Source of the DNA: Tenodera sinensis | Taxonomy: Eukaryota > Arthropoda > Insecta > Mantodea > Mantidae | Reading direction: 5' to 3' | Assembly: GCA_030765045.1 (NCBI GenBank) | Contig: CM060962.1 | Location: forward strand, 259,610,647-259,674,646 | DNA: 64,000 nt | Part shown: positions 23,161-33,911 of the stretch, piece by piece | Layout of the letters: every line of letters starts with the position of its first letter | Position numbering within the stretch: the stretch's first letter is position 1 | The notes under the pieces: generated by a model | Seen by the model: only the letters and a program-made list of their open reading frames with translations | Told to the model about the DNA's origin: nothing | Database searches by the model: none | Translations under genes and position numbers: made by a program

Positions 23161-24034
23161 CCAATGGGGAAGATGCTATTATACCTATTCTATTACAAAA
23201 TTCAGACAAGAAAGACGTTTTAAATTATATCCTGATTCCCTAAAGACTTTAAAATTAGATTATTGTGGATTCGGTTTGCAAGTTTTGATAAACAGAAAAA
23301 AAAATTGTACAATGCCAAGACGCGAACCCATGTCCCGGAGGTTAGCGCACAGAATACGGTCATAATAATAGTTCTATTCAGCTATTTGGAGGCTTGACTG
23401 AAAGTTCGAATCCCAACCCTAGAGCCAGTACGCCAGGTGCCATACCATTTCCAACTCGCGACTTTTCGAGTGTAATTTAGCCTTTTAACTCAGCTTTAAA
23501 CCTTTGCTGGGCGTTTTGATATTATTAATTACACAGAAAAAGCTATTATGCAAGTTATTTGAGTTGTACGACATATATTTTACGCCAAAATTTAATAATA
23601 TGTGCGTTTTGACTGTACGGGTCCATGGTGGATAAGGCGTGTCTGTCAGTTTCTGCAGTCAACCCGACTCTAAGTACCTACAAGAATCCGCCATTTCATT
23701 TTTACCTGATATTGTTAATTTACTCATATGATAGGTCCTTTTCTTCAAAGGTATTTACTGAATTGCGTTGCTATGTATACTCTAATAAAAAGCTTGTAAA
23801 ATCGACTGGAAACATGGAATTCGCTCTCAGTAAACGAGTCGTATGTTTTTGAGGTGTACGTTAGCGAGAAGTACGTTCTGTCCCTTAAACCGCTCTTGCT
23901 CTAAATTTTGCGCATTCGTCTGTCTAAGCACGTCAAGAAATACGTTTTAGTAAGCGCAAAACTGGACTAACGCTCACATGGAGCTTGATGGGTGGCCTCC
24001 CATCCAAAAAATAAGGCGCGGCTGACTCACCTGG

Positions 24035-24759
24035 TATAAACGTAATTCACAATCAAGAGGATTTCGCAGGCTATTCGCAGAAATTTCAATATAAAATGTT
24101 ATTTGTCATGCAGATGTTTGAAAGAATGGTGGAAAGGTAGGATCAGTAGAAAGGTAGTATTCCAATCTCGTCCTACAGACGGCCTCTGTAAAGGAACAAT
24201 TAATTAACAATTAACGGGAATCCACTGTGCGCTTGCGCACACAGGCAAAGAGAAACAGAGAGAGAGAGAGAGATCGCATTATTGCAGAACTCGCTAGGTA
24301 TGTTGTAAATTATAGCGGCATGTCGTTTGATATGGAAATCAATACCGAAATAATGGAAAGCAATTAATTAATTATGTTTTAGGGAGGTTGCACTAAAGCA
24401 TTACGTTGTATTCGTGCTTCGCGCCTTTAATTCGAAGTTAAGTGATTAACATCATCGTTTGTACATAGGTATTGTTCAAATAGAAGGAAAAGCTATATTG
24501 CATTTTTCTTAAACTATGTACAATTATTGTATGTTTAATATAGTTATTTTTGTATTTGCGTACTTAATTAACATATCAAAATCTCGTAGTTCTGGAATAA
24601 AAATATTAAAGTTTATAGTACGAGTATCTTGCTAAAATACACAAATTGAAAATCAAATAACTCCCAAATTTCTGGCCCGAAACATTAATATTGGTTTTTG
24701 TTTCATTACAAAACCTTCTAATTTCAATCTAAAATATATCACTCTTTCTTTTTTTAATT
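24035..24759. other. unassigned intergenic stretch
   Basis: Only a short GA run at about 24258-24275 stands out. Confidence 0.4.
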
Positions 24760-24960
24760 TGACTTTTCCTACTACTTAGCTGTTCTAGGTAGTGGAACTA
24801 TTTCAGTCCACCCCAAAATTCGATACGGACACTTTACCGGAAGTAAACTTTTGAGAACGTGCGTGTGTGAAGGAGAGAGAGAGAGAGAGAGAAAGGGAGA
24901 GGAAGAGGAGAGAGAGAGGAGAGAGGAGTGCACATAATACAAACAAAAAGCCATTTATCT
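24760..24960 (+). repeat. repeat family R, 5' fragment with an embedded GA microsatellite
   Basis: 'CCTACTACTTAGCTGTTC' and 'CCACCCCAAAATTCGATACG' match the left part of R. A GA-rich simple repeat (about 24876-24926) replaces the downstream region. Confidence 0.5.
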
Positions 24961-25670
24961 TCAGCGAGGTGCAGCACGTAATTTTCAAACTTTCCTTTAC
25001 TGCAATATGTTATTTACTTTAAGACATTTGCGTGAATAATAAATTTACAACTTAAGGGATGCTTTTGTAGGCCTCTTTGTTCTGAAAAAAATTTGTAAAA
25101 CTTTTATGACTGGTATACCATTAGAGCTAAGCAAACTCTTACAGTAAGAAAATAAAAGTGCTAGAATTTGTTGAAATATTCCTTTTTTGTCAAATTACTT
25201 TCTTTCCGAAGCATTAACCGTTTGCGAAAGACTCGTTGTTTACATATACATTTTCGACAGTTAAACTACCACGCTGCATCTGTTAAGTTGTTACACGTGA
25301 TTTTCCCCCGCATACTTGCATTATTATCACACTGACTTTACATTTAGCGATCATAACATTTTTGTTCTCCATATTGTAATGCACCTCAAGTATGTGTTGA
25401 TTAATTTGAAGTGGTTATTGCTAGCCAAAGATATACACTAAATTAGCAGGAATAAAAGAATCACTTTATATGAATTCTGTGATATATAATGTACTGTGTG
25501 AAATAGGCAGTAGGACAAATTTTGTGTATCACATCAAATTTTTGCTTATTTGAAGAAATTCGAGTACCCTTCTCTTTGTCTTTATTTTGTCCACTACTCA
25601 TAATAGAAGCTAAAGGGTAGACAACGCCTTGTGCACTGCAACCTGCACACATGTCTACTGCAGCTAACAC

Positions 25671-25765
25671 CCCTCATAAAGAAAGGATGAAGTGAGGGAA
25701 CCACAAGGTCCCACAGGTACAAGACAGGCCACACAGATGCGCGCGGAAGTTCCTAACACTGCTTA
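25671..25765 (-). repeat. SINE family G, 3' fragment
   Basis: In reverse complement it reads 'ACTTCCGCGCGCATCTGTGT', then 'GGCCTGTCTTGTACCTG', then 'CACTTCATCCTTTC', which matches the 3' body of SINE-G at 33000-33085. Confidence 0.55.
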
Positions 25766-25779
25766 TAGTAATGAGGGGA

Positions 25780-26175
25780 AGTTTTGCATTTCACCAAAAA
25801 TTAAATGTCAAGATTTCAGAGACAATATATATTTTGAGATCCCATGAACCCAAAGAAGCATTTTTAAAAGGAAGTCCTATGTGTTCGTGTGTGTTTCTGT
25901 GAACAGCATGACTCAAAGTGAAAGTTTAGTTGATAACCAAACTTGTATTTAATTCCAGCATCTGCCAAAGGTGCGACACGAAGATTTTGAAGAAAATCCT
26001 CCCATTCTAAACTACTCTTTAGATGGAACATTTTACGAAATTTTGATTTTCTTACAAATGCTATAACGATTTTCATTAAAGTACCATTTCTTAAGATAGG
26101 TCCATGATAAATTAAATATAGGTATATCTTGAATTTCCTGAGAATAGTGTTTGAGGTCTTCTTCATTCTGAAATG
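25780..26175 (+). repeat. repeat family R, left part of a split copy
   Basis: It runs from 'TTGCATTTCACCAAAAATTA' through 'CAGCATGACTCAAAGTG' to 'TCTTCATTCTG' in R order. The copy resumes at about 26886, so the LINE material between is an insertion. Confidence 0.65.
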
Positions 26176-26329
26176 AAATGAAACGAATGAAAATAGCCCA
26201 AAATCTTCCATAAAGGACAAATACCTCTTATCAATAGTGAAAGCTTATTTATCCTAACGTGGCGAGCTACTACACGTTAGGTGTTGCACATAGATTTTGT
26301 CCACTATTCACAATTTAGTCTTTACATCT

Positions 26330-26885
26330 CTAAGGATTTCCAGTCACTTCTTCTCGCTACTCGTGACCACTGCTGTCCTGCGTGCTCCTTAGAGAGGTCT
26401 TTCCATCTGCGTCTCGGTCTTCCTTGTAGTCGTTTTCATATACAGGGATCCCACATAGTAGCCTTGTGTGTCCACCTGTTGTCTTGTAATGCCATCACTT
26501 GGCCTCCCCGTTTCCATTTCAATCTTGTGGCTAATTGTGTCAAATCTTTTGTCTGTGATAACTGGTTTAATCTCGCATCAGAGATTCTATCTTTCAAAGA
26601 TATCCTCAGGAGTTTGCGTTGCATTTTCCCTTGCCATATTTGTATTTTATTTTTCTGATGTGTTGTTAGTGACCATGCCTGACACCCATAGAGCAATACA
26701 GGGTAGACACAGATTTGCAATACATGAAATGTAGTTCGTCTTCTTAACGTTTTGTCTAAGAGTATGAACTTAGGACCTCAAAATGTCTTACAGGCTATAG
26801 AGGTTCTCCTTTGTATTTCCTTCTCCATTTTGTCTTGGAAGGATATTATTTGTCCCAGGTGTGTATACTTCATTCTGAGTCATAT
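26330..26885 (-). pseudogene. LINE reverse-transcriptase C-terminal fragment, RTE-like, inserted in repeat R
   Basis: Reading leftward the translation gives MKYTHLGQIISFQDKMEKEI, then ICVYPVLLYGCQAWSLT, MQRKLLRISLKDRISDARLN, LATRLKWKRGGQVMALQDNR and W, and finally LQGRPRRRWKDLSKEHAGQQ. These are successive C-terminal motifs of an RTE-type LINE ('VLLYGxExWxLT', 'LGxSLRDRIRN', 'LKWxWAGHVARxxDxRW', 'GRPRRRWxDxxxxxAG'). Stop codons after 'TF' and 'DPCI' show it is dead. The 5' part is missing. Confidence 0.85.
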
Positions 26886-27225
26886 TTAATATTAGTTAAA
26901 CATTAAGAGATAATCAAACTCTTACTCCACAATATGTAGATCTCGTTAAAATACACAATTTACGTCAAATAAGTAGCCCTCACTTGCAGAGTTAATTTTC
27001 CCGATATATTCCTTGTCATTGTTGTGCATGTTTAAATACTTGTACTGAACTCAAATTTTTCTCAAAAAGGGAATCGTTATTCCTTTTTCTTTTTTTCTTT
27101 TTTTTTTCTTTCTTTCTTTCTTTTCCCTTTCCTCTTTCTTCTCTTGGTCTTGCAAAGATAACGGAATTTGAAAGCCTTTACCAGCGACCCGCTCTTAAAA
27201 CGTTTGACTATTGTTTTAACCAGAG
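26886..27225 (+). repeat. repeat family R, right part of the split copy
   Basis: It resumes with 'AGTTAAACATTAAGAGAT' and carries 'TCTCTTGGTCTTGCAAAGAT' and 'CGCTCTTAAAACGTTTGACT'. A T- and CT-rich low-complexity run lies at about 27080-27135. Confidence 0.65.
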
Positions 27226-27345
27226 CCGCCCAAACTTTTTCGCGTGGGCCACTAATTAACTTAAGACATTAGCCTGGGCCATAAGTACAGTTTAACAAAA
27301 TGAGATAAAGTTAATATGGAATGTCAAAATAGGATTTATTTAATG
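27226..27345 (+). repeat. possible hAT terminal fragment
   Basis: 'CAGAGCCGCCCAAACTTTTT' followed by 'CGCGTGGGCCACTAATTAAC' resembles the ends of some hAT elements (CAGxGxxxxCCCAAACTTTTT with a GGCCAC block). No partner terminus or target duplication was found. Confidence 0.35.
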
Positions 27346-27399
27346 CTGTTAAACACGTTTATATTTTGCATGGTATATTAGCCAGTTTTGAAGATCTAA

Positions 27400-27540
27400 G
27401 CAGGTCCTGGCGCCGGGAGACCTCTCAACTCGTCTTAGGCTATTCCGCGCGTCTCTGTGATCTATCTGCCTGCGACCCTGTGACCTGCGGTTCCACCACT
27501 TCGTCTCTTCCTCATGGGGACTCTTGCCCCAATAGATCCA
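27400..27540 (+). repeat. SINE family G, body fragment
   Basis: 'TTCCGCGCGTCTCTGTGATC' followed by 'TGCCTGCGACCCTGTGACCT' and 'CACTTCGTCTCTTCCTCATG' matches the SINE-G body at 33000-33085. Confidence 0.6.
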
Positions 27541-28348
27541 CCCATTTCCCTTTTACTTCACTGTACCACTGTAGCACGCATTTGAACCTCGATACCAACA
27601 TCTTTTTCACCCTTGTACCTACTTTTGCTTGCTTAAATAAGCGAACTCACAAAATGTCATGAGATGCGAATAAATACCCATGTGTTCAATACTCACAATG
27701 TGCTTTTGGCACCAAAAGATTGACATGAATGTGAGTAAACGCGAAATCTGAGTTTGCATTATCTAATGTTGTTGAAGTAATGATTCCACTGCATGGTTTT
27801 TTATATCCACTATCTCGGCTGGCAGATGATCCACATATTCCAGCTAAAGACTGCTTGCTTCGTATGTATTATAATTTAAATAATTGAAAACATGTAGCTC
27901 TATTTTAATATTATAAATATTGATGTATCCTGTTATAAATAATAGACTTTATTAAATAAGAATTATAAATAATCTGCTACAAAGGATTAAGGAGTTATAT
28001 GCAATTAAATGTATCATCAATACCTCAACAACCATTCGGATTTTTATGCTGATCTATATAATAAACATAGTTTCCTTAACAACCATCATAAAGATAACTT
28101 ACAGCTTAAACAAAACATGAGGGATTTTTGTCGTTCCAATTTACACTCAATGTGCCCTACGTCCTCAAATAGGATAGTACTCGTTTCGGATGAGCGATCA
28201 TACTTTTCAGGGTTTATTCGTGAACTTTAGGGATGGAGGAGTGTGTACAAACTACTGGAAAACAATCTATTAGGGAACCTGTTTTGAAAGAGGTGCAGAA
28301 CAAAAAGGAAAACAAGAAAAACACAACAACAGAATTTCAACAAATGGT

Positions 28349-28417
<69 letters not shown>

Positions 28418-29699
28418 TCAATTTATTCAATAATTAGTTATTTCAATTGTGTTTCATTCTTCCCTATAAATGAACATCTCCACATAATGCTGGGTGGCTG
28501 GTTCTTTAGAGTTATATTGTAGCAATTCAAAGCATCAGTTGCTGCTAAACATACTTTATCGCTCAGGCGCTTAGCGGTGTAGCATTACATTATACTTCAG
28601 ATACTCTTACACACACTCAGAATAAAACACAACTGATCCATAGCACTGTCCACTAAACTCAAGTGTGTGTCGGACGCTCGTCAGCTATTTATATAGGCTA
28701 TGAATACAAAGGGAACGTTCTAGAAGGGAAACCTACTCGAAACGGCCAAAATGAATCCTCTGCAGTGAGAGGCAGCACTTAATGTGTATTGTCTGCTGAG
28801 AGGAACGACCATTAGCGTGGTCAGGTACGCCAGCTGGATTCAAGACTTCCCTCCACGGTCATAGTACCCTTCTTGATTTACTTTCCTGTAATCGATTTGG
28901 TACATAATAAACTCCATCAAATGAAATTCGTGCGCAGATCGTTCAGGTAAGATGCCATATAAAGATGAATCTCTCGACTCAAAAGCGGCTCTACCCGAGA
29001 TCTTTCTGTACTGAAGTTGACAACTTTATTAATACTCGACAAAAGGACTCCAGGAAATTTCCTACCTAAAACGAAATCCTATCTTGGGGTTTTCAGATAC
29101 TTTCCATGCCGAAACTGTTGGAGGAGAGAAAGCAAAAAAATACTTTCAAACTAATTCTATATTTTTGCATCTAAACTATCCTCTCGCTTTCTTAAGGAGA
29201 GACTAAGTGCTGAAAGTTGCTATAAAGCACATTTTTATTTTTTATTGGTCTTATAATTTGAAACTTTTTCTTTTAATTTTATATATAACCATTGTAGGCG
29301 CAAAATTATATTTGATATGTATTTTTAAAAATTTTAGGGCACCTGATATCAGCATCACTTCACCGGAAAAAAAAAAAAACTAAACTCTTTGAAGTACAGA
29401 ATTAGAGTTTAGCTTATCTTTTAGGAGAAGCTTTGCTCTAAAGTTTTGTAGCACTTCTAAAATACATGGCAGCTTCCATACTGTGACCAACGATTCTGGC
29501 TCGAGTTTATCGAGGGATTGGTGCCGGGTATTTGTAGAGATAAATAGAGGTCAATAGAAATAAATAGATGCAGTAGCGCTCTCACCCGGCGTAAATACCA
29601 TTAGTGCTGTCAACAGTAAACCAGAATCTTCTGAAAATGTCCCTTCTTCCCACCTCCAGCCCTTTTAAGAATACTCTGTGCAAAATTCCAGCAGCTATA
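27541..29699. other. unassigned stretch with a (GT)n microsatellite
   Basis: A GT repeat occupies about 28346-28414; the His/Thr and Cys/Val frames over it are artefacts. No gene or known repeat was recognised in the rest. Confidence 0.5.
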
Positions 29700-29940
29700 T
29701 AAGGTCAATCAATGCAATTAATCGTTCTTCCACAGCAATAGCCGTGTGTAGAACAGGATTGGAAAGGGTAGAATGAAACAAAAATTAAATGCCCCAACTG
29801 GTATTTGAACCACGGACCTACCGGTTTTCGCCTGGTTGTTCTAACAACTGAACTACCATGGCCAACGTACCGACACGGCATTAGATTCTCCAACTCCTCG
29901 CATTTTTCCCGGTATACCACACAAGGAGATCTCAGTTCAT
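29700..29940 (-). mobile_element. tRNA-derived SINE, family D, copy 2
   Basis: In reverse complement the head GCCATGGTAGTTCAGTTGTT and B box GTGGTTCAAATACC are followed by 'TTTCATTCTACCC'. The tail is 'TTCCAATCCTGTTCTACACA' and then 'CGATTAATTGCATTGATTGA'. The leader 'AATGCCGTGTCGGTACGTTG' matches that of the copy at 15405-15565. Confidence 0.65.
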
Positions 29941-29990
29941 ATGAAATAACAGACCTTAAAGTCCTGGGCTTTTAGTTTAACCAACTATAA

Positions 29991-30061
29991 GGTCAATCAA
30001 TGCAATTAATCGTTCTTCTACAAAATAGTCATATGTAGGACAGGATTGGAAAGGGTAGAAT
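29991..30061 (-). repeat. second copy of the SINE-D 3' tail
   Basis: A ~72-bp near-duplicate of 29700-29773, both reading 'GGTCAATCAATGCAATTAAT' then 'CGTTCTTC' and ending 'GGATTGGAAAGGGTAGAATG'. It lies about 220 bp away with no second tRNA head. It may be a duplicated tail or a separate 5'-truncated insertion. Confidence 0.75.
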
Positions 30062-30689
30062 GTTTATGGTAACCCTTTTGGCCTTTGGAATAGGTTAAGT
30101 ATTCAGCAAACGGTCATGGGGCAGACGGACACTTGGTAAGAATATTTAGTATAATTTGCTTACAAATGTTGGTACCACTGTGTATTGTGCAGCACTGTGC
30201 ATACGGTAGAGCTGCATTGACATATTGTGTGATCATCTGTGATGATCTCAAAGGAAATGTACAATCCAGAAACAGAAACGAAACATGTTAAGGGATGGTT
30301 GTCGGTTACTATCGGTGAAGAAGCTTACCTGAGGAAATACTTCCAACCTGTCTGACTGATGCATTATTATGTTTGACAACACAGCGGAGCAGACAGACAC
30401 AGCTCAGGTGTGGTAAAACCACAGAGGCTTTTTCGTCTTGCAATTAATTGAGTGCAATTTCTAAAGCATTTATAGTTGTGAATCACATAGATTCATGATT
30501 TGTGTCACATTTATTAGTTAAATTTCGTATTAATTTGCACATTAAAAAAGAGAACCCGATGTTAAAAATTACATCCTTGAATCTCAGAATCAAGCTCTCT
30601 TGGAGAATCTTCAGGAGGCAATCCCAAATAATGGGAACACGACACAACAAAGTGTGACTCAAGGTTCTACACCCTCGACAGGCTTCGAA

Positions 30690-31210
30690 TAGCTAAGTCC
30701 TCCTACAAGCATATCACAAGTAAACCAGGAATCAAATGAAATCCAAAAAATATGACGCTATAACAAGCCCAGAAAGTATAAATGATCTAAATGCTAGGAA
30801 GGCTGCCCGCGCTGAAAAGAAAAAAGCCAGCAACAGCGAATGACCGGGATATTGCAAGTTTGTCTATGAGAAAGAACATAATTATCTGAAAAAAATGCCA
30901 CCAATGTTACAAGGAAGGGGCAAACTGGTATCGTGTTAACTGTGTAGAGACAGGAAATGACCCATATTTCGTATGTCATAATTGTATGAGTGATTACAGT
31001 GACTAAAACTATTGGTCCTTTTGTCCCAAACAGAGTGTCCGTTTGCCCCAATGGTTGGGACAAACATGCTTAAACTAATTTTTTCTTCTTCTTTCTTGTA
31101 TCTTATTTCAGAAGAAACAAATTTAAATTTAAATGAATGTTCAGTGTCTTCATTAAAAATTGTGGTTTTAGAATAATCAGTACGGCCTTCATTTTGAAAC
31201 ATGGACCTAG
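30690..31210 (+). pseudogene. pogo-like transposon relic, copy 1 (C-terminal cysteine cluster)
   Basis: An open segment at 30893-31006 reads KCHQCYKEGANWYRVNCVE, TGNDPYFVCHNCMSDYSD and then a stop. The spacing C-x2-C...C...C-x2-C resembles the PHD-like cysteine cluster that ends some pogo/Jerky-type transposases ('WVxCxxCxxWxHxxC...YxCxxC'). The same segment and about 150 bp of its 3' flank recur on the minus strand at 39970-40330, so it belongs to a dispersed element. A stop codon lies just upstream, so the frame is not intact. The catalytic DDE part is not visible. Confidence 0.5.
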
Positions 31211-31517
31211 CCTTCTGTTTGCATCGCCTTTACCCTGCGCTACTAGTTGATAAAGTTCTAGAATCCAGCGATACACAAGCAATTAATGCGCTTAGATGTT
31301 ATGTGTTACCCAACAATGTTGTTCGTATTTATTGCATACTAGCTGAAATATCCGGCTTTGCCAGTGGTATGATGATTTTATCCCTACAACTTTTAGACAT
31401 ACGCTGTATGCTACAAAGAACCCAAAAGAAACAAAATAAATAAAAACACCGGAAAACTGCAAAATCACTGTTGAACAACCTCAAACACCTCAGGAAGAAA
31501 AACAAGTACGGAAAGCT

Positions 31518-32013
31518 GTGTGAATGTAAGACGTTGTATTTATCTATATCTCAATCATATAGAACATTTATGAATTCTTTACAGAAGAGGGAGTAGACAC
31601 AGAAATGCGATTGTGTTTCGTAAAAGAAGCGTGAGTGATAGTCGTGTGAATGTAGCGCGTTGCATTTCAATTTCAAAAGTATGGGAAAATGTATGAATTG
31701 TTCGTAGAAGAGGGAATAGAGAAAAAAGTGTGTTTGTGTTTCATAAAAGAAAAGTGTGTGGGGAAAATCGTGTGTATGAAATGTGTTACATTTCTATTTC
31801 AATCACAGAAAATTGTATGAATGGTATGTTGAAGGGCGAAAAGAGAAAGGAATGTTATCGTGTTTCGTAAAAGAAAAGTAGAGAAAACCGCGTGAATGTA
31901 CTATGTGGCATTTCTATTTCAGTCATAGAAAATCGCACGAATTGTGTGCTGAAGGGCGAGTAGGGAAGCATATAAACGATTAAGAAAACCGTGTGAATGT
32001 TACGTGGCATGGT
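31518..32013 (+). repeat. minisatellite, about 4.2 units of 101-126 bp
   Basis: Units begin GTGTGAATGT (or close variants) at 31518, 31644, 31770, 31890 and 31991, giving lengths 126, 126, 120 and 101. Each contains 'CATTTCTATTTCAATCA'-like, 'GAAAATTGTATGAATTGT'-like and 'GTGTTTCGTAAAAGAA' segments. Divergence between units is substantial. Confidence 0.85.
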
Positions 32014-32654
32014 AAAATGGATGGCATACAAACCTTCATATACGTGCCGAATTTCGCGGTGGTCGGTCAAGCGGTTAAGGAGCTATAGAGGACAGACGTA
32101 CAAACATTCATTTATGGATATAATATAAAAGTTATTACTTTTCCCTAAAATCGGGAAACTTCTTAATATATTGAATCTTTTTGCAGCTAACCCTGGCTAT
32201 TGAGATGTTCGTGCCACGCATGGCCAAAGCTAAATGCGGATATTGGTGTAGATTAGGTATCATTAATTTTTTTGACATTTAAGTACATAATTCTTAATAA
32301 ATACCTATGTTTTATCTCTAGTGCGATTTACAAGAACTATACTAGCTCATTTTTGTGTGTAAGGCTAGACTGCTCTTGTTAGGGTTTAAGATTAAATATT
32401 AAGACTTGTTTGTATAATCACTACCCTTCAACTCGCGAAAAGCGAAATTCAGTAAATTTAAGTCATGAAAAGGTATCCATCTAAAGGCTTCACATTTTGA
32501 AATTGTTATCACTTGGGGTAATACGTAAAATTCGTTTTCACGAGGGTTACATAGTTATATCAACCATGAAATAAATTGTCTAGTATCTACACATTTAAAC
32601 AAATACCAACTAAATTGGCTGAAAGTTGCAGAAATTGTCGCTTTCAATACTCAG
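32014..32654. other. unassigned stretch; possible LINE 3'-end sequence at its left edge
   Basis: 'GGTCAAGCGGTTAAGGAGCT' followed by 'ACAGACGTACAAACATTC' near 32065-32110 recalls the 3' ends of some insect retroposons. The rest was not recognised. Confidence 0.3.
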
Positions 32655-33090
32655 GGTAACGTGCTCCACGGTAACGTGTGAGACTCGCACACGGGTGGTC
32701 GCGGATTCGATTCCTGTCGACTGTTCAGTCTTACCTTAGTTTTTCGAGGTTTTTCCTGGTCGGAGCAAATGCTCGGGTGAAGTCTCATCTACTTTGATTT
32801 ATTTTTCATTTCCTTTTCATTCCGGTTCATTCCGATGCTTTTGGGTTTCGTGTTGTGTAGTGGTCCAAAGAGATAGCGTGTATGCTTGCTCCAAGGAAAT
32901 AGTATTCCCCGTGGACTTAGAGGGACTGATTAGGTTGAAATTTCCCTCTTTGAGTAGCTCTACCAGTGGAATGAGTCTTGAGCCTGCAAGTGGCAGGGGC
33001 TTCCGCGCGTCTCTGTGGCATGTCTGGCTGCGGCCTGTAGCCTTCTGTGTTTCATTCACTTCATCCCTTCCTCCTGGGTTGTAGTCACGA
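32655..33090 (+). mobile_element. tRNA-derived SINE, family G, copy 1
   Basis: The head 'CGGTAACGTGTGAGACTCGC' and B-box-like GCGGATTCGATTCC open the element. The body 'TTCCGCGCGTCTCTGTGGCA' and tail 'CACTTCATCCCTTCCTCCTG' match the minus-strand copy at 37013-37440. Confidence 0.75.
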
Positions 33091-33911
33091 TGGATCTCAC
33101 GCAGATTGCAGTACGCAAGGTTTCCCCCTCTTTATATAGTCTATATGCTTAGTCTTTCAGCCGCGTGACATTCCTTCTAAAGACTGAATAAAACTTCGAA
33201 GCTGGGACGGCAGCGTTGTATACTCGCAGGTAAGAACAATATGTTTACTCCATTCCAGCGACAGCATGCAGTTATTAAGATTAATAGCCTCATTTCTTAA
33301 TGTTCAGTGTGACATTTCCAATGATGTCATTGTCCTGTGTGATTACATGTTCCTCGGTAACATCAAATTTGCGTAGGGTTATTGCAGAGTGGATGTACAC
33401 TGCTTGGCGAAACTTCGCTGCTTGTTAGAGGCCATGGTATTGTAATTTACCAGGCGGTTTTCAGCCGATAATCAATGTCGTACGTGTAAAGGAAGTGGTC
33501 AGACCAAGCAGAATGACTGATGATAGACGAAGTAAAGAGAGAACGGCAATTAAACCTTTCGGCTCATTAATCACACTGCCGCAAGCTCTCATACACTGTG
33601 AGGGAAGTTTCACTCATGCTTCTGCAATATGTGTGGGTGCATCTGACAGGATCTTCACTCTATCTACAGTTATTATGATATGGAATCGCTTTTATGGACT
33701 GTATTATTCTTCCCGTCACCGCTTGTTATACAGGGTGTCTAGGAAAGTAATGTTTCAACTGTAAACAATGCACAATACGCATGAAAACCAGAAAAACACA
33801 GTAGACACAACCGTAGGCTGTTTTCGGTTCTAAATGTCATGTTTTAAAAATGTATTGACTTTAAGTCGCTTTGAAAACTTGATCATATCGCAATTATATA
33901 ATATACATATA
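33091..33911. other. unassigned stretch with a possible isolated transposon terminus
   Basis: 'TATACAGGGTGTCTAGGAAA' near 33727 looks like the start of a mariner-type terminal repeat flanked by TA, but no partner was found. Confidence 0.4.

Larger units (their letters stand above)
22394..24034 (+). mobile_element. element E, complete copy with inverted termini
   Basis: The left end is CCAGGTGAGTCAGATGCCCC-TTATTT and the reverse complement of the right end is CCAGGTGAGTCAGCCGCGCC-TTATTT, an inverted repeat of about 25 bp with few mismatches. Both ends are flanked by TA (possibly TATA), consistent with a TA target duplication. The 1641-bp interior has no transposase that I recognise. It does contain a tRNA-like segment near the left end, a tandem duplication of about 127 bp, and a right half shared with 17172-18041. 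I infer a non-autonomous DNA transposon of unknown superfamily. Confidence 0.65.
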
